DNA of 64,000 nt from Prevotella sp902465605. Its GTDB lineage: Bacteria; Bacteroidota; Bacteroidia; Bacteroidales; Bacteroidaceae. Below, piece after piece: positions 17,127 to 26,014 of this stretch (positions within the stretch are counted from its first letter, which is position 1; every line of letters starts with the position of its first letter). The position numbers and the translations under genes are program-made. The notes beneath the pieces are model-generated. The model had not been told where the DNA came from. It was given only the letters and a program-made list of their open reading frames with translations, and did not search any database. The stretch spans positions 170,205-234,204 of the forward strand of contig CABQNT010000003.1 of NCBI GenBank assembly GCA_902465605.1, read 5' to 3'.

Positions 17127-17624
17127 TCAGAGGATGTTTAATGCGATAACCGAGCAGGCCTCAGCATCGGCTAAGGCGTGGTGATGGTTCACTAAGTTGT
17201 AACCCAAATGGGCCGCTACCGTGTGTAACTGGTGATTGGCCAATTCGTGATGGCAGAAAACTCTGCGTGAAGCGATCAACGTACAATAGAAAGGATAGTT
17301 GGGATAGGCCATGCCGTAGGTTGCGAAGCAGGCCTTCAGGCAGCTCTCATCAAAGGCTTTGTTGTGCGCCACCAATGGAAGATGCTTGATGAGGGGTGTT
17401 ATTTCGGCCCACACTTCAGGGAAAGTGGGCGCATCTTGCGTGTCTGAGGGTAAAATACCATGCACGGCGATGTTGCGTGGATGGTAGTAATTGGGGTAAG
17501 GACGAATGAGGTGATAGTACGAATCGGTAATCTTCCCATTCTCTACTATCACCACACCTACGCTGCAAACGCTGCTTCTGCAGCTGTTGGCAGTTTCAAA
17601 ATCTATGGCTGCGAAGTCTTTCAA
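17127..17624 (-). CDS. DnaQ-like 3'-5' exonuclease
   Basis: A 165-residue DEDDh-type exonuclease domain with no other domains. Exo I is AIDFETA near the N-terminus, Exo II is VAHNKAFDESCL, and Exo III is HHALADAEAC, giving the metal-binding Asp, Glu, Asp and Asp plus the general-base His. It probably acts on DNA or RNA ends in repair or turnover. It lies 50 bp downstream of ribH on the same strand and is likely co-transcribed. Confidence 0.87.
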   Translation of the reverse strand: MKDFAAIDFETANSCRSSVCSVGVVIVENGKITDSYYHLIRPYPNYYHPRNIAVHGILPSDTQDAPTFPEVWAEITPLIKHLPLVAHNKAFDESCLKACFATYGMAYPNYPFYCTLIASRRVFCHHELANHQLHTVAAHLGYNLVNHHHALADAEACSVIALNIL

Positions 17625-17674
17625 TGTTCGCTGCTGATATTATCTGTTTGTTTGATTGGTCTTGTTCTGGCTTA

Positions 17675-18151
17675 TTAAAACTTAGCCATTTTGATGGCTA
17701 CCACGGCACATTCATCTCCCTTGTTGCCCAGTTTGCCACCGCTTCTGTCTTGAGCTTGCTGTAAATCGTTGGTTGTCAACAACCCAAAGACCACCGGTAT
17801 CTCACTTTTAGCATTGATGTGAGCGATTCCTTGGGTCACACCTTGGCAGATATAGTCAAAGTGGGGCGTCTCTCCACGAATGACACTTCCCAAGATGATG
17901 ACGGCATCATACCCGCCATTGAGCACCATCTGATGGGCACCATAGATGAGTTCAAAGCTGCCGGGAACAGTCTTCACGTGGATATTCTCGGGCAAAGTGC
18001 CATGTTTCTCGAGCGTAGCTACGCATCCATCCAATAGGGCACCCGTTATTTCGGGATTCCATTCAGACACCACAATGCCGAAACACATGTTGCTGGCATC
18101 AGGCACTTTCGATGCATCGTAGCTGGAGAGGGGGTGTAATGAGGTTGCCAT
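17675..18151 (-). CDS. ribH: 6,7-dimethyl-8-ribityllumazine synthase
   Basis: Makes the lumazine precursor of riboflavin. The 158-residue protein shows the expected motifs: VSEWNPEITGALLDGC, VPGSFELIYGAH, GSVIRGETPHFDYICQGVTQG and FGLLTTNDLQQAQDR. It starts 5 bp after the stop of the TPR gene and precedes the exonuclease, a probable three-gene operon. Riboflavin feeds FMN/FAD to Nqr and the flavodoxin elsewhere in the window. Confidence 0.95.
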   Translation of the reverse strand: MATSLHPLSSYDASKVPDASNMCFGIVVSEWNPEITGALLDGCVATLEKHGTLPENIHVKTVPGSFELIYGAHQMVLNGGYDAVIILGSVIRGETPHFDYICQGVTQGIAHINAKSEIPVVFGLLTTNDLQQAQDRSGGKLGNKGDECAVVAIKMAKF

Positions 18152-18156
18152 GGGTG

Positions 18157-18858
18157 TTATCGTGAAGCGCGTTCGATGTATTTGTCAATCTCTCCACTTT
18201 GTACAACGGCCGAGTTGACATACGTTTTCTTAATGTCCTGATACATCGTCAGTGCATCGCTTTTCTTGTTCTGGCTTTCCAATATCTTGGCAGCCTGCAT
18301 CAAGAAAGTGGGCGACAGACTGTTGTTTACGCCGTCATCCCCTTTGCTGTCAGCTTTTTTGGCAGCCTTTTTCAGGTTTTCTACCGCCTTGTCCAGTTGG
18401 TTGAGGTGTGCGTATGCGTTGCCAAGTGCGGCCAAAGCAGCCGGGCTTACCATGGCATCATTGGCACCATTGTATTCGCTCAAGTATTTAACGGCTTCCT
18501 TCCACTTGCCAAGGTTGGCATAACAGAGGCCGGCATAGAGGTTGGCTAAGTTGCCTGCATCTGTGCTGCTGTAGTCGCTGGCGACCTTCAAAAAGCCTCC
18601 ATATTTAATCTTGTCACCGTTAAGCGCTTTTTCATAATCGCCTTCATTGAAGTACTGTTGACCCTTACCCAGCTCTGTACTGGCCTTTTCAGCTCGTGGT
18701 TTGGAAACGTAAGCCTTGTAAAGGAATGCCCCAACGATGATGACAACGAGGGCTACGACTGCAATGATGATGGGCTTTTTGTATTTCTCAAAGAAAGCCT
18801 GTGATTGGGTGAGAGTATCTTTGTTTTCCTGATCTCTCTTCACTTGATTGTTTGCCAT
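18157..18858 (-). CDS. membrane-anchored TPR protein
   Basis: A 233-residue protein with a basic N-terminus, one membrane helix at about 29-49 (PIIIAVVALVVIIVGAFLYK) and a periplasmic domain with tetratricopeptide-like helices (GNLANLYAGLCYANLGKWKEAVKYL). It resembles the YfgM-type ancillary translocon family in layout, but partners cannot be inferred. First gene of the operon with ribH and the exonuclease; a TAATTTTGC box lies about 88 bp upstream. Confidence 0.8.
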   Translation of the reverse strand: MANNQVKRDQENKDTLTQSQAFFEKYKKPIIIAVVALVVIIVGAFLYKAYVSKPRAEKASTELGKGQQYFNEGDYEKALNGDKIKYGGFLKVASDYSSTDAGNLANLYAGLCYANLGKWKEAVKYLSEYNGANDAMVSPAALAALGNAYAHLNQLDKAVENLKKAAKKADSKGDDGVNNSLSPTFLMQAAKILESQNKKSDALTMYQDIKKTYVNSAVVQSGEIDKYIERASR

Positions 18859-18945
18859 TTATTGATGATGTTTTTTTTATTGTTTTTTCTGATATGCAGT
18901 ACGGTCGGCTCCAGGCGTGTAGTGCCTTCCCGACTATGATGCGTT

Positions 18946-18954
18946 GCAAAATTA
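18946..18954 (-). promoter_or_regulatory. -7 box of the TPR-ribH-exonuclease operon
   Basis: The minus strand reads TAATTTTGC, matching TAnnTTTGC. Confidence 0.5.
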
Positions 18955-19018
18955 ACGCATTTATCTCATATATTGAAATATATTGCTTACTTTTTTCGTT
19001 TTTCCCCTTCAAAACACG

Positions 19019-19027
19019 TAACTTTGC
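19019..19027 (+). promoter_or_regulatory. -7 box of recF
   Basis: TAACTTTGC matches TAnnTTTGC. Transcription would begin near 19033, which rules out the in-frame ATG at 19028 and supports the start at 19073. Confidence 0.6.
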
Positions 19028-19072
19028 ATGAACCCGACGGCTGTAACGCAGTCTGTCAAGGGCATATTTGCT

Positions 19073-20245
19073 ATGATTCTCAAAAAGATATCCATACTCA
19101 ATTATAAGAACATTCAGGTAGCCGACCTTACGTTTTCGCCTAAGTTGAATTGTCTCATTGGACACAATGGCGAAGGTAAGACCAATCTGCTGGATGCCGT
19201 GTATTACTTGTCCTTTTGTCGCAGTGCTTTTAATCCCATTGATTCACAAGTTATCACGCATGATCGCGACTTCTTTGTGCTCGACGGCATGTACCTCAAT
19301 GACATGGGGGATGAAGAACGCATCTATTGTGGCATGAAACGAGGCACGAGAAAGCGATTCAAACGCAATCAGAAGGAATACAAACGCCTGTCGCAACACA
19401 TTGGATTGATTCCGCTCATCTTTGTTTCTCCAGCTGATACCGCCTTGATTGATGGCGGAAGTGACGCTCGTCGTCGTTTCCTGGACATGGTTATTTCGCA
19501 GTTGGATTATTCGTATATAGAGCTGTTGAGTCGCTACAACAAGGCCTTGACACAACGAAACGCTCTGCTAAAAGCCGAACAAGAGCCGGATGGGGCGTTG
19601 ATGGAAATCCTTGAACAGGAGATGGCAACGCAGGGAGAGGCCATCTATGCCAAGCGCGATGCATTCGTTCGTGAGTTCATTCCCGTGTTTCAAACGATTT
19701 ATGACCATGTCTCGGGGTGTCACGAAACAGTGTCATTGCAATATATCTCGCATGCACAGCGTGGGCCGTTGCTTGATGTCATCCAGCGTGACCGACACAA
19801 AGACCGTGCCGTGGGCTATTCGCTTCATGGGCTACATCGTGACGATTTGGAGATGATGATTGGTGGCTATCAGCTCAAACGCGAGGGAAGTCAGGGACAA
19901 AACAAGACTTATGTGCTGGCATTGAAGCTGGCTCAGTTTGATTTTCTCAAGCGAACAGCCTCGGCAACCACGCCACTTCTCCTGTTAGACGATATCTTTG
20001 ACAAGCTTGATGCGGGTAGGGTAGAGCGCATTGTGAACATGGTGGCGGGTGATGCCTATGGACAAATCTTCATCACCGACACCAATCGTGACCATTTGGA
20101 CAGCATCCTTAGTCGCCATTCGTTTGATTATAAGTTGTTTGAGGTGGCGCATGGAGAAATCAGCGAGCGGTTAGCAAGTGGGCAAAACGTTGTCGGTAAT
20201 GCTGCTTTGGCACCCAAGAAAGAAACGGAGGAGAAGGATGTTTAG
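19073..20245 (+). CDS. recF: DNA replication and repair protein RecF
   Basis: SMC-like ATPase that loads RecA at gapped DNA with RecO and RecR. The 390-residue protein starts ILKKISILNYKNIQ, has Walker A GHNGEGKTN at about 32-40 and the C-terminal signature/Walker B (SQGQNKTYVLALKLAQ and LLLLDDIFDKLD). The start at 19073 is preferred over the ATG at 19028 because the promoter box covers the latter. The stop overlaps the DUF721/DciA gene by 8 bp. Confidence 0.93.
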   Translation: MILKKISILNYKNIQVADLTFSPKLNCLIGHNGEGKTNLLDAVYYLSFCRSAFNPIDSQVITHDRDFFVLDGMYLNDMGDEERIYCGMKRGTRKRFKRNQKEYKRLSQHIGLIPLIFVSPADTALIDGGSDARRRFLDMVISQLDYSYIELLSRYNKALTQRNALLKAEQEPDGALMEILEQEMATQGEAIYAKRDAFVREFIPVFQTIYDHVSGCHETVSLQYISHAQRGPLLDVIQRDRHKDRAVGYSLHGLHRDDLEMMIGGYQLKREGSQGQNKTYVLALKLAQFDFLKRTASATTPLLLLDDIFDKLDAGRVERIVNMVAGDAYGQIFITDTNRDHLDSILSRHSFDYKLFEVAHGEISERLASGQNVVGNAALAPKKETEEKDV

Positions 20246-20528
20246 ACGAAAAGTACAGACACTTGCGGACATCTTGCAGCAGACTTTGCGCGAAAACGGA
20301 TTGGAAACGCCCTTGCTGCAGCGCCGTCTGATTGACGCATGGCCCACAGTTGTGGGCAAAACCATCGATGAATATACCGGTGAACGCTTTATAAAAAATC
20401 AGACACTCTTTGTCAAAATACTCAATCCGGCTTTGCGACAAGACCTTTCCATGATGCGAACGCAACTGGTGAAGCGGCTCAACGAGCAAGTAGGAGCCTT
20501 GGTCATCACCGAGGTGAGGATATACTAA
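20238..20528 (+). CDS. DUF721/DciA-like protein
   Basis: A 96-residue protein starting MFRRKVQTLADILQQTLREN with the DUF721 core LIDAWPTVVGKTIDEYT. In bacteria lacking DnaC-type loaders, DUF721 proteins (DciA) help load the replicative helicase. The ATG overlaps the recF stop, so the two are translationally coupled, which fits a replication role. A longer reading from 20178 would lie inside recF and is unlikely. Confidence 0.82.
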   Translation: MFRRKVQTLADILQQTLRENGLETPLLQRRLIDAWPTVVGKTIDEYTGERFIKNQTLFVKILNPALRQDLSMMRTQLVKRLNEQVGALVITEVRIY

Positions 20529-20532
20529 GCGC

Positions 20533-21102
20533 TCAATCCTCGGCGCACTTTTGCGTGATGATCTCGTCCATTCGTACGTCATGCTCATCGGTTGGCACTT
20601 CGTCAACCAGTTGAAACGGGAAACATACACCTATTTTATAACAGTCTTTCGCTTGTGAAAGAAATCGATCGTAATAGCCTTTTCCCCGACCGAGACGATG
20701 ACCATGGCGGTCAAAGGCCATTCCTGGAACCAATATCAGGTCGATTTGCTCGTAATCAGTGAACGCTTCTGCTTGGGGTTCCATGATGCCAAAGGCTCCA
20801 TGCCCTACGTTTGTATCATGTGTATAGCGGCATATTTTCATCGTGTGGTCATCCACTACGACGGGCAGGAGTAGTGTTTTCCCCTGTCGTAACAGCGTGT
20901 TGATGAGTTCATGTGTATTCACTTCATCGGCCAGTGACGCATACAATAGGATGGTGTGAGCCGACATTAAACGGGGATGAGCAAGCAAAGCCTCGATGAT
21001 GGGTTGCGACATCCGGCGCAATTGTTCACTGCCGTAAGTCTTTTTGCGTTGTCTCATTTCTTGCCTGAGATTCTGTTTGCTCATCTTTCGGTTATTTTTC
21101 AT
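20533..21102 (-). CDS. 5-formyltetrahydrofolate cyclo-ligase
   Basis: Converts 5-formyl-THF to 5,10-methenyl-THF with ATP. The 189-residue protein has an N-terminal basic helix (SKQNLRQEMRQRKKTY) and the C-terminal signature LILVPGMAFDRHGHRLGRGKGYYDRFL. A second Met at 21084 (MSKQNLRQ) may be the real start. Convergent with recF-dciA, and probably the last gene of the run from the M3 peptidase. Confidence 0.9.
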   Translation of the reverse strand: MKNNRKMSKQNLRQEMRQRKKTYGSEQLRRMSQPIIEALLAHPRLMSAHTILLYASLADEVNTHELINTLLRQGKTLLLPVVVDDHTMKICRYTHDTNVGHGAFGIMEPQAEAFTDYEQIDLILVPGMAFDRHGHRLGRGKGYYDRFLSQAKDCYKIGVCFPFQLVDEVPTDEHDVRMDEIITQKCAED

Positions 21103-21124
21103 TGTCTTGTTTGGGGAAAATTCT

Positions 21125-22855
21125 CTATGCCCTGTAGGTTTGTGGCAGTCGCCTTACCTCGGGTTGTCGTTGCAAAAGGTTGGCTTTGGCCACCTTCTTG
21201 TTATCTTTCTTCCCATTTTTCTGCTGCTCAGGAGCCTTCGGGAACGCTGCATTGTTTCTGAATGTTTTCAGTGCTTCCCGAATGGATGCATCGTCCTGGT
21301 TGATGTATTGCAGCCAAGCCTGTTCGTTGAGCATGTTGTATATCACGCGACTGTTGATGTAGCGGTCGAGCAAGTTGTACGACTTCTTAATCATCAAGTT
21401 GCGTCGTTTCAGTCCCTTCTTGTCGGCATAGGTGGCAAATTTGTCCACCAGATTCTGCTTCTTGAGATAGTCTTCCATTTCCATCATCTCCTTGAAGTTG
21501 TTCAGTTTCAATCGATTGTCGTCCGTATACGAGAAGGCAAACTGTAAAATCAGTCCGCTCATGCTGGCTTGCTTATAATAAGAGGTGTAGTTTGTGGTGT
21601 CTTCCGGCACGAAGAGGTCTGGCGTAATGCCGCCTCCACCATATACGGTACGCCCGTTGGCGGTATGGTATGCCGGTCCGGTATGTTTGATAGAGTCTTC
21701 CGAGAAGAACTCTCCATGCTGATAACGGCTTAGCAAATCTTGCGCATAGTCTTGTTCATCCCCCGGCACGTAGGGCTTCTGAATGCAGCGTCCCGATGGG
21801 GTATAATAGCGTGCGATGGTCAGTCGGACCATGCTACCGTCGGAAAATTCAATCTGTTTCTGCACCAGTCCCTTGCCAAACGAACGCCGTCCGATGATGG
21901 TGGCGCGGTCATTGTCCTGCATGGCACCAGCAAAGATTTCACTGGCCGATGCCGATCCTTCGTTAATCAGCACCACCAATGGCATTTGTTTGTAGCTGCC
22001 TCGCCCGTCTGACCTGAACTCCTGCCTGGGCGACTTGCGTCCTTCGGTGTAGACGATGAGCCGGTTTTTGGGCAAAAACTCGTTGGCCATCTGTACGGCC
22101 GACTGCAAATAGCCGCCCGTGTTGTCGCGAAGATCGATGATCAAGTTCTTGAATCCTTGCTCACCCAGCTTCACCAGCGCCACCAACAGTTCGGCATAGG
22201 TGGTCTCACCGAAGCTCTTGATGCGGATGTAGCCTGTGCTGTCGTCAATCATGTAGGTGGCCGAAACGCTCTTCAGGGGTATGTCACCACGGGTGACAAC
22301 AAACGACTGTGGCTTTTTGTCGCCATATCTCACCACGCCAATCTTCACCTTCGTGTTCTTGGGACCCTTGAGTCGTTTCATCGCTTCCTGATTGGTCACC
22401 ACTTTCCCCACGAAGGGTTTGTCGTCAACCATCACGATTTTATCGCCTGCCAGGATGCCTGCACGCTCGGCAGGTCCGTTCTGAATGACGTTTTGTACAT
22501 GGATAGTGTCCTCGCGGATGGTGAACTCAATGCCCACACCCGAGAACGATCCCTGCAATTCTTGGTTGGCTGCCTGCACGTCCTTGGCACTGATGTAGAC
22601 GCTGTGAGGGTCCAAACCCGTGAGAATCTTCGGCATGGCATCCTCCACAAGCGAGTCAAGATTCACCTTGTCCACATACTGGTCGTCGATGATGTGCAGC
22701 AGGTTGTTGATTCGGTTGGTACCCGTATTGATGATGTTCAGTCGGTTTCCCGAGAAATGATTGGAGTAGAACGACCCTACTCCGATGCCGATGATGCCAC
22801 AAAGGGCCATCAGCAGCGGCACGAATCGATTCGACTTATTTGGTTTCATTGTCAT
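21125..22855 (-). CDS. S41 family C-terminal processing peptidase
   Basis: A 576-residue serine protease of the CtpA/Tsp type. An N-terminal membrane segment lies at about 11-30. A PDZ domain follows (GSFSGVGIEFTIRED, GPAERAGILAGDKI), then the S41 catalytic core with the Ser in NEGSASASE and the Lys about 25 residues later in FGKGLVQ. It acts in the periplasm on C-termini. The start is ATG 22855 or 22849; both overlap the end of the dCMP deaminase gene, so the two are coupled. Confidence 0.9.
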   Translation of the reverse strand: MTMKPNKSNRFVPLLMALCGIIGIGVGSFYSNHFSGNRLNIINTGTNRINNLLHIIDDQYVDKVNLDSLVEDAMPKILTGLDPHSVYISAKDVQAANQELQGSFSGVGIEFTIREDTIHVQNVIQNGPAERAGILAGDKIVMVDDKPFVGKVVTNQEAMKRLKGPKNTKVKIGVVRYGDKKPQSFVVTRGDIPLKSVSATYMIDDSTGYIRIKSFGETTYAELLVALVKLGEQGFKNLIIDLRDNTGGYLQSAVQMANEFLPKNRLIVYTEGRKSPRQEFRSDGRGSYKQMPLVVLINEGSASASEIFAGAMQDNDRATIIGRRSFGKGLVQKQIEFSDGSMVRLTIARYYTPSGRCIQKPYVPGDEQDYAQDLLSRYQHGEFFSEDSIKHTGPAYHTANGRTVYGGGGITPDLFVPEDTTNYTSYYKQASMSGLILQFAFSYTDDNRLKLNNFKEMMEMEDYLKKQNLVDKFATYADKKGLKRRNLMIKKSYNLLDRYINSRVIYNMLNEQAWLQYINQDDASIREALKTFRNNAAFPKAPEQQKNGKKDNKKVAKANLLQRQPEVRRLPQTYRA

Positions 22856-23276
22856 TGATGTTTAGATAGATCACTTCTATGCCAGCTCTCTTCAGCAGGT
22901 TGATGCCGTCTTCCAGTCTGTATTTCTCGGCATACACCACCCGCTTGATGCCCGCTTGTATGATGAGTTTGGCGCATTCTATGCACGGTGAGGCCGTCAC
23001 ATAGAGCGTAGAGCCGTCGCTGTTGTTCGAACTTCGTGCCAGTTTGGTGATGGCATTGGCCTCTGCATGCAGCACGTAGGGATGGGTAACCCCATTCTCG
23101 TCTTCGCACACATTGTCAAATCCACTCGGCGTACCGTTGTATCCGTCGCTGATGATCATGTTGCCTTTCACCACCAACGCACCCACCTGTCGGCGGCGGC
23201 AGTACGAGTTTTCGGCCCAGATGCGGGCCATGCGCAGGTAGCGTTGGTCCAGTTGATGAAGTTTGTCATTGCTCAT
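22836..23276 (-). CDS. dCMP deaminase family protein
   Basis: A zinc-dependent deaminase of 146 residues that probably turns dCMP into dUMP for thymidylate synthesis. The zinc motifs are HAEANAI and SPCIECAKLI. The start is ATG 23276 (MSNDKLHQLDQRYLRMA); the open frame continues upstream through repeats but those residues are not family-like. It overlaps the S41 peptidase gene by 20 bp. Confidence 0.88.
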   Translation of the reverse strand: MSNDKLHQLDQRYLRMARIWAENSYCRRRQVGALVVKGNMIISDGYNGTPSGFDNVCEDENGVTHPYVLHAEANAITKLARSSNNSDGSTLYVTASPCIECAKLIIQAGIKRVVYAEKYRLEDGINLLKRAGIEVIYLNINDNETK

Positions 23277-23311
23277 GGCGATGTTGTTTTTGGGGGTTAT
23301 CGTGGATGTTG

Positions 23312-23340
23312 GGCTGATTAAGCTGATTAAGCTGATTAGG
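23312..23340. repeat. three copies of a 9-bp unit
   Basis: GCTGATTAA repeats three times between the M3 peptidase stop and the dCMP deaminase gene. On the minus strand it would read Leu-Ile-Ser three times, but it lies outside the likely gene. Confidence 0.7.
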
Positions 23341-25438
23341 GCAATTGCGTTTCCCGCTGTTGTCGCTTGATTCCGTTGCGCTCCAACAGGGCGTCGATGG
23401 TGGGCTCTTGTCCGCGAAAACGCTTGTACAGCGTCATGGGATGCTCCGTTCCACCCTTCGAAAGGATGCAATCGCGGAACCGCTGGGCGGTGGCTTGGTC
23501 GAAGATGCCATTTCGCTTGAACACGCTGAAAGCGTCGGCATCCAGCACCTCGGCCCACTTGTAGCTGTAGTAGCCCGCCGCATAGCCGCCGGCCATGATG
23601 TGCGAAAACTGTACCGTCATGCACGTCTCGGGCAGCTGTTTGCCGAGGATGGCCTTCTCCCAGGCTTTCTTTTCAAAGGGGATGATGTCTTCGTTGAACG
23701 CTTCGCGCTGTGTGTAGTAGGCCATGTCGAGCAGTCCGAAGCTCACCTGGCGCAGACATGCCATGCCTGCCATGAAGTTTCGACTGCGCACGATGCGGTC
23801 GATCAGCTCGTCGGGAATCACCTCGCCCGTCTTGTAATGGAAGGCGAAGGTCTGCAAGAACTCGCGTTCAACGGCGAAATTCTCCATGAACTGCGAGGGC
23901 AGCTCCACGAAATCCCACCACACGTTGGTGCCAGATAGGCTCTCGAACCGCGTGTTGGCGAACATGCCGTGCAGCGAATGGCCGAACTCGTGCAGGAAAG
24001 TCTCCACCTCACCCAGTGTCAGCAGGGCCGGTTTGTCATCCGTAGGCTTGGTGAAGTTCATCACCAGCGACGCATGAGGACGCACGTTGTTGCCCTTGCG
24101 GTCTATCCACTGACCTTGAAATTCGGTCATCCAGGCACCGCCCTGCTTGCCCTTGCGCGGGAAGAAGTCGGCATACAGCACGGCCAAATATGAGCCATCT
24201 CTGTCGGATACCTCGTAGGCTTTCACGTCGGGGTGATACACCGGGATGTCTTTGTTCTCCTTGAAGGTGATGCCGTACAGGCGGGTAGCCAGTCCGAAGA
24301 CGCCCTTGATGACGTTCTCCAGCTTGAAGTAAGGGCGCAACATCTCTGCGTCGAGGTTGTATTTCTCCATCTGTAGTTGATGACTGTAATAGGCCGTGTC
24401 CCACGGCTCCATCACAAAGTCGGCTCCCTCCTGGCGCTTGGCAATCTCGCTGAGCGCCTCTTTCTCTTCCTGTGCCGTGGGCTTGTAGGCCGCTATCAGG
24501 TCGTTGAGCAGCTGGTATACATTCTCCACCTTGGATGCCATGCGGTGTTTCAGCACATAGTCGGCATACGTATCGTAACCCAAGAGTTGGGCTATCTCGC
24601 GGCGCAGGTTGATGAGGCGTTGGCAGATGGCCAGGTTGTTCTCATCATTTTTGTGCGTGCACACCGTGTTGCGTGCCATGTACATCTGGCGGCGCAGGTC
24701 TCTTTGGGTTGAGTAGGTCATGAACGGCGAGTAGCTGGGCATGTCGAGCGTGAACACCCAGCCATCCAAATTCCGTTCTTTGGCCGTCATGGCGGCAGCC
24801 TCGCGCGCGGTGTCGGGCAGTCCGTCCAGTTGTTTCTCGTCGGTAATGTGCAGCGTGAACGCCTTGTTCTCCTTGAGCAGGTTTTGCGAGAACTGTAGTG
24901 ACAGCACGCCAGCCTCTTCGGTTAGCTTGCGCAGTTGATCCTTGCCTTCGTCGTCGAGCAACGCGCCACTGCGCACGAAACCATCGTACGATTTCTCCAG
25001 CAGCATCTGCTCTTCGGGTGTCAGCTCGCGATGATGCTCGTAAACATGTTTCACGCGCTCGAACAACCGCTTGTTCAGCATCACGTCGTTCGCATGTTTG
25101 GTGAGGATGGGACTGAGCTTCTGTGCCAGCTCGTCCAGCTTGTCATTGGTTTCGGCCGACAGCATGCACGAGAAAACGGTTGACACGCGGTCAAGCAAGT
25201 CATAATAATGCTCGCCTTTCGAGGTGTCCACGCGTGCGATGGTGTTCTCGAACGTTGGCTTCTCGGGGTCGTTGATGGTCTTTTCGATGATTTCGTCATC
25301 GCGGCGTATGCCCTCCATGAACGCCTCCTCATAGTGCTCGAAGCGAATGCGGTTGAACGGCACGGTGTGGTGGGGCGTGTCGTATTCTTCAAAAAAAACG
25401 TTGTCGTGTTTTGCTTTCTCTATGCTGTTTTCATCCAT
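23336..25438 (-). CDS. M3 family oligopeptidase
   Basis: A 700-residue zinc metallopeptidase of the oligopeptidase A / dipeptidyl carboxypeptidase type. The zinc motif HEFGH is at 483-487 (FLHEFGHSLHGMF) with a third-ligand Glu downstream (WDFVELPSQFMENF). No signal peptide is visible, so it is probably cytoplasmic and degrades short peptides. First gene of a likely run with dCMP deaminase, S41 peptidase and the cyclo-ligase. A TACTTTTGC box is 28 bp upstream. Confidence 0.92.
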   Translation of the reverse strand: MDENSIEKAKHDNVFFEEYDTPHHTVPFNRIRFEHYEEAFMEGIRRDDEIIEKTINDPEKPTFENTIARVDTSKGEHYYDLLDRVSTVFSCMLSAETNDKLDELAQKLSPILTKHANDVMLNKRLFERVKHVYEHHRELTPEEQMLLEKSYDGFVRSGALLDDEGKDQLRKLTEEAGVLSLQFSQNLLKENKAFTLHITDEKQLDGLPDTAREAAAMTAKERNLDGWVFTLDMPSYSPFMTYSTQRDLRRQMYMARNTVCTHKNDENNLAICQRLINLRREIAQLLGYDTYADYVLKHRMASKVENVYQLLNDLIAAYKPTAQEEKEALSEIAKRQEGADFVMEPWDTAYYSHQLQMEKYNLDAEMLRPYFKLENVIKGVFGLATRLYGITFKENKDIPVYHPDVKAYEVSDRDGSYLAVLYADFFPRKGKQGGAWMTEFQGQWIDRKGNNVRPHASLVMNFTKPTDDKPALLTLGEVETFLHEFGHSLHGMFANTRFESLSGTNVWWDFVELPSQFMENFAVEREFLQTFAFHYKTGEVIPDELIDRIVRSRNFMAGMACLRQVSFGLLDMAYYTQREAFNEDIIPFEKKAWEKAILGKQLPETCMTVQFSHIMAGGYAAGYYSYKWAEVLDADAFSVFKRNGIFDQATAQRFRDCILSKGGTEHPMTLYKRFRGQEPTIDALLERNGIKRQQRETQLP

Positions 25439-25465
25439 ACTCGTACAATCTTCTTGATGCGTGAT

Positions 25466-25474
25466 GCAAAAGTA
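25466..25474 (-). promoter_or_regulatory. -7 box of the M3 peptidase operon
   Basis: The minus strand reads TACTTTTGC, a perfect match to TAnnTTTGC. Confidence 0.6.
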
Positions 25475-25586
25475 CGAAAAATATCAGATACACCTTATTA
25501 TTATAGGGACATTTAACGAATATTAGACACGCATCCATGAGCTGAGGCATCGTCATGGGGTGTGACTCTTACATTGAAGGGTAATA

Positions 25587-25782
25587 TTGTTGAACAACGA
25601 ATGTAACAAATTGAACGAATGAACTAGGCAAGACAATGAACGCAAGCGTTCTGCGAATGAAACAAATCTGCTGACATAAACATGCTGAGTGTCTTTGCCA
25701 AATTCGTTTGATTCGGTGAACGCCTGCGTTCATTGATTCCGAACAATAGGATTTGCTTTATTTGTTGAATTCGTTGTTGAAA
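25587..25782. repeat. palindromic intergenic element, family B, copy 1
   Basis: About 195 bp with inverted ends (TTGAACAACGAATGTAACAA and its imperfect complement at 25761-25782). It contains two tight hairpins, GAACGC-AA-GCGTTC at 25638 and TGAACGC-CT-GCGTTCA at 25717. An inverted homologous copy is at 44660-44852. No coding potential. Confidence 0.8.
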
Positions 25783-25828
25783 CAGAAAACAATACTTTTA
25801 GATGAAAAAGCCGTGGCCATGGGGCGTT

Positions 25829-25916
25829 TTTCCAAACTCATTGAGATTGAAGCCCAAACTCAATGAGATTGGAGGTCAAAGTCAATGAGTTTGGTGGTCA
25901 AAGTCAATGAGATTGG
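25829..25916. repeat. 22-bp tandem near-palindrome array (family A, locus 3)
   Basis: Four 22-bp units start at 25829, 25851, 25873 and 25895, with core CCAAACTCAATGAGATTGG. Each unit is itself a near-palindrome. It follows the family B element in the same 576-bp gap. Confidence 0.88.
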
Positions 25917-26014
25917 TGTGAGTGTCTCACTGGTTTCGGTTTTTGCTGTTATTTTACAAGCTTCTTACGCATCATACGCTGATTTTTTACGGATGCGCTA
26001 TTGCTTGTCGAAGC

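Noticed and set aside
22157..22858. 233-residue ORF opposite the S41 peptidase
   Set aside because: His/Val-rich antisense shadow of the peptidase gene.
25829..25916. CRISPR array
   Set aside because: Units are back to back with no unique spacers, only 22 bp, and no cas genes are nearby.
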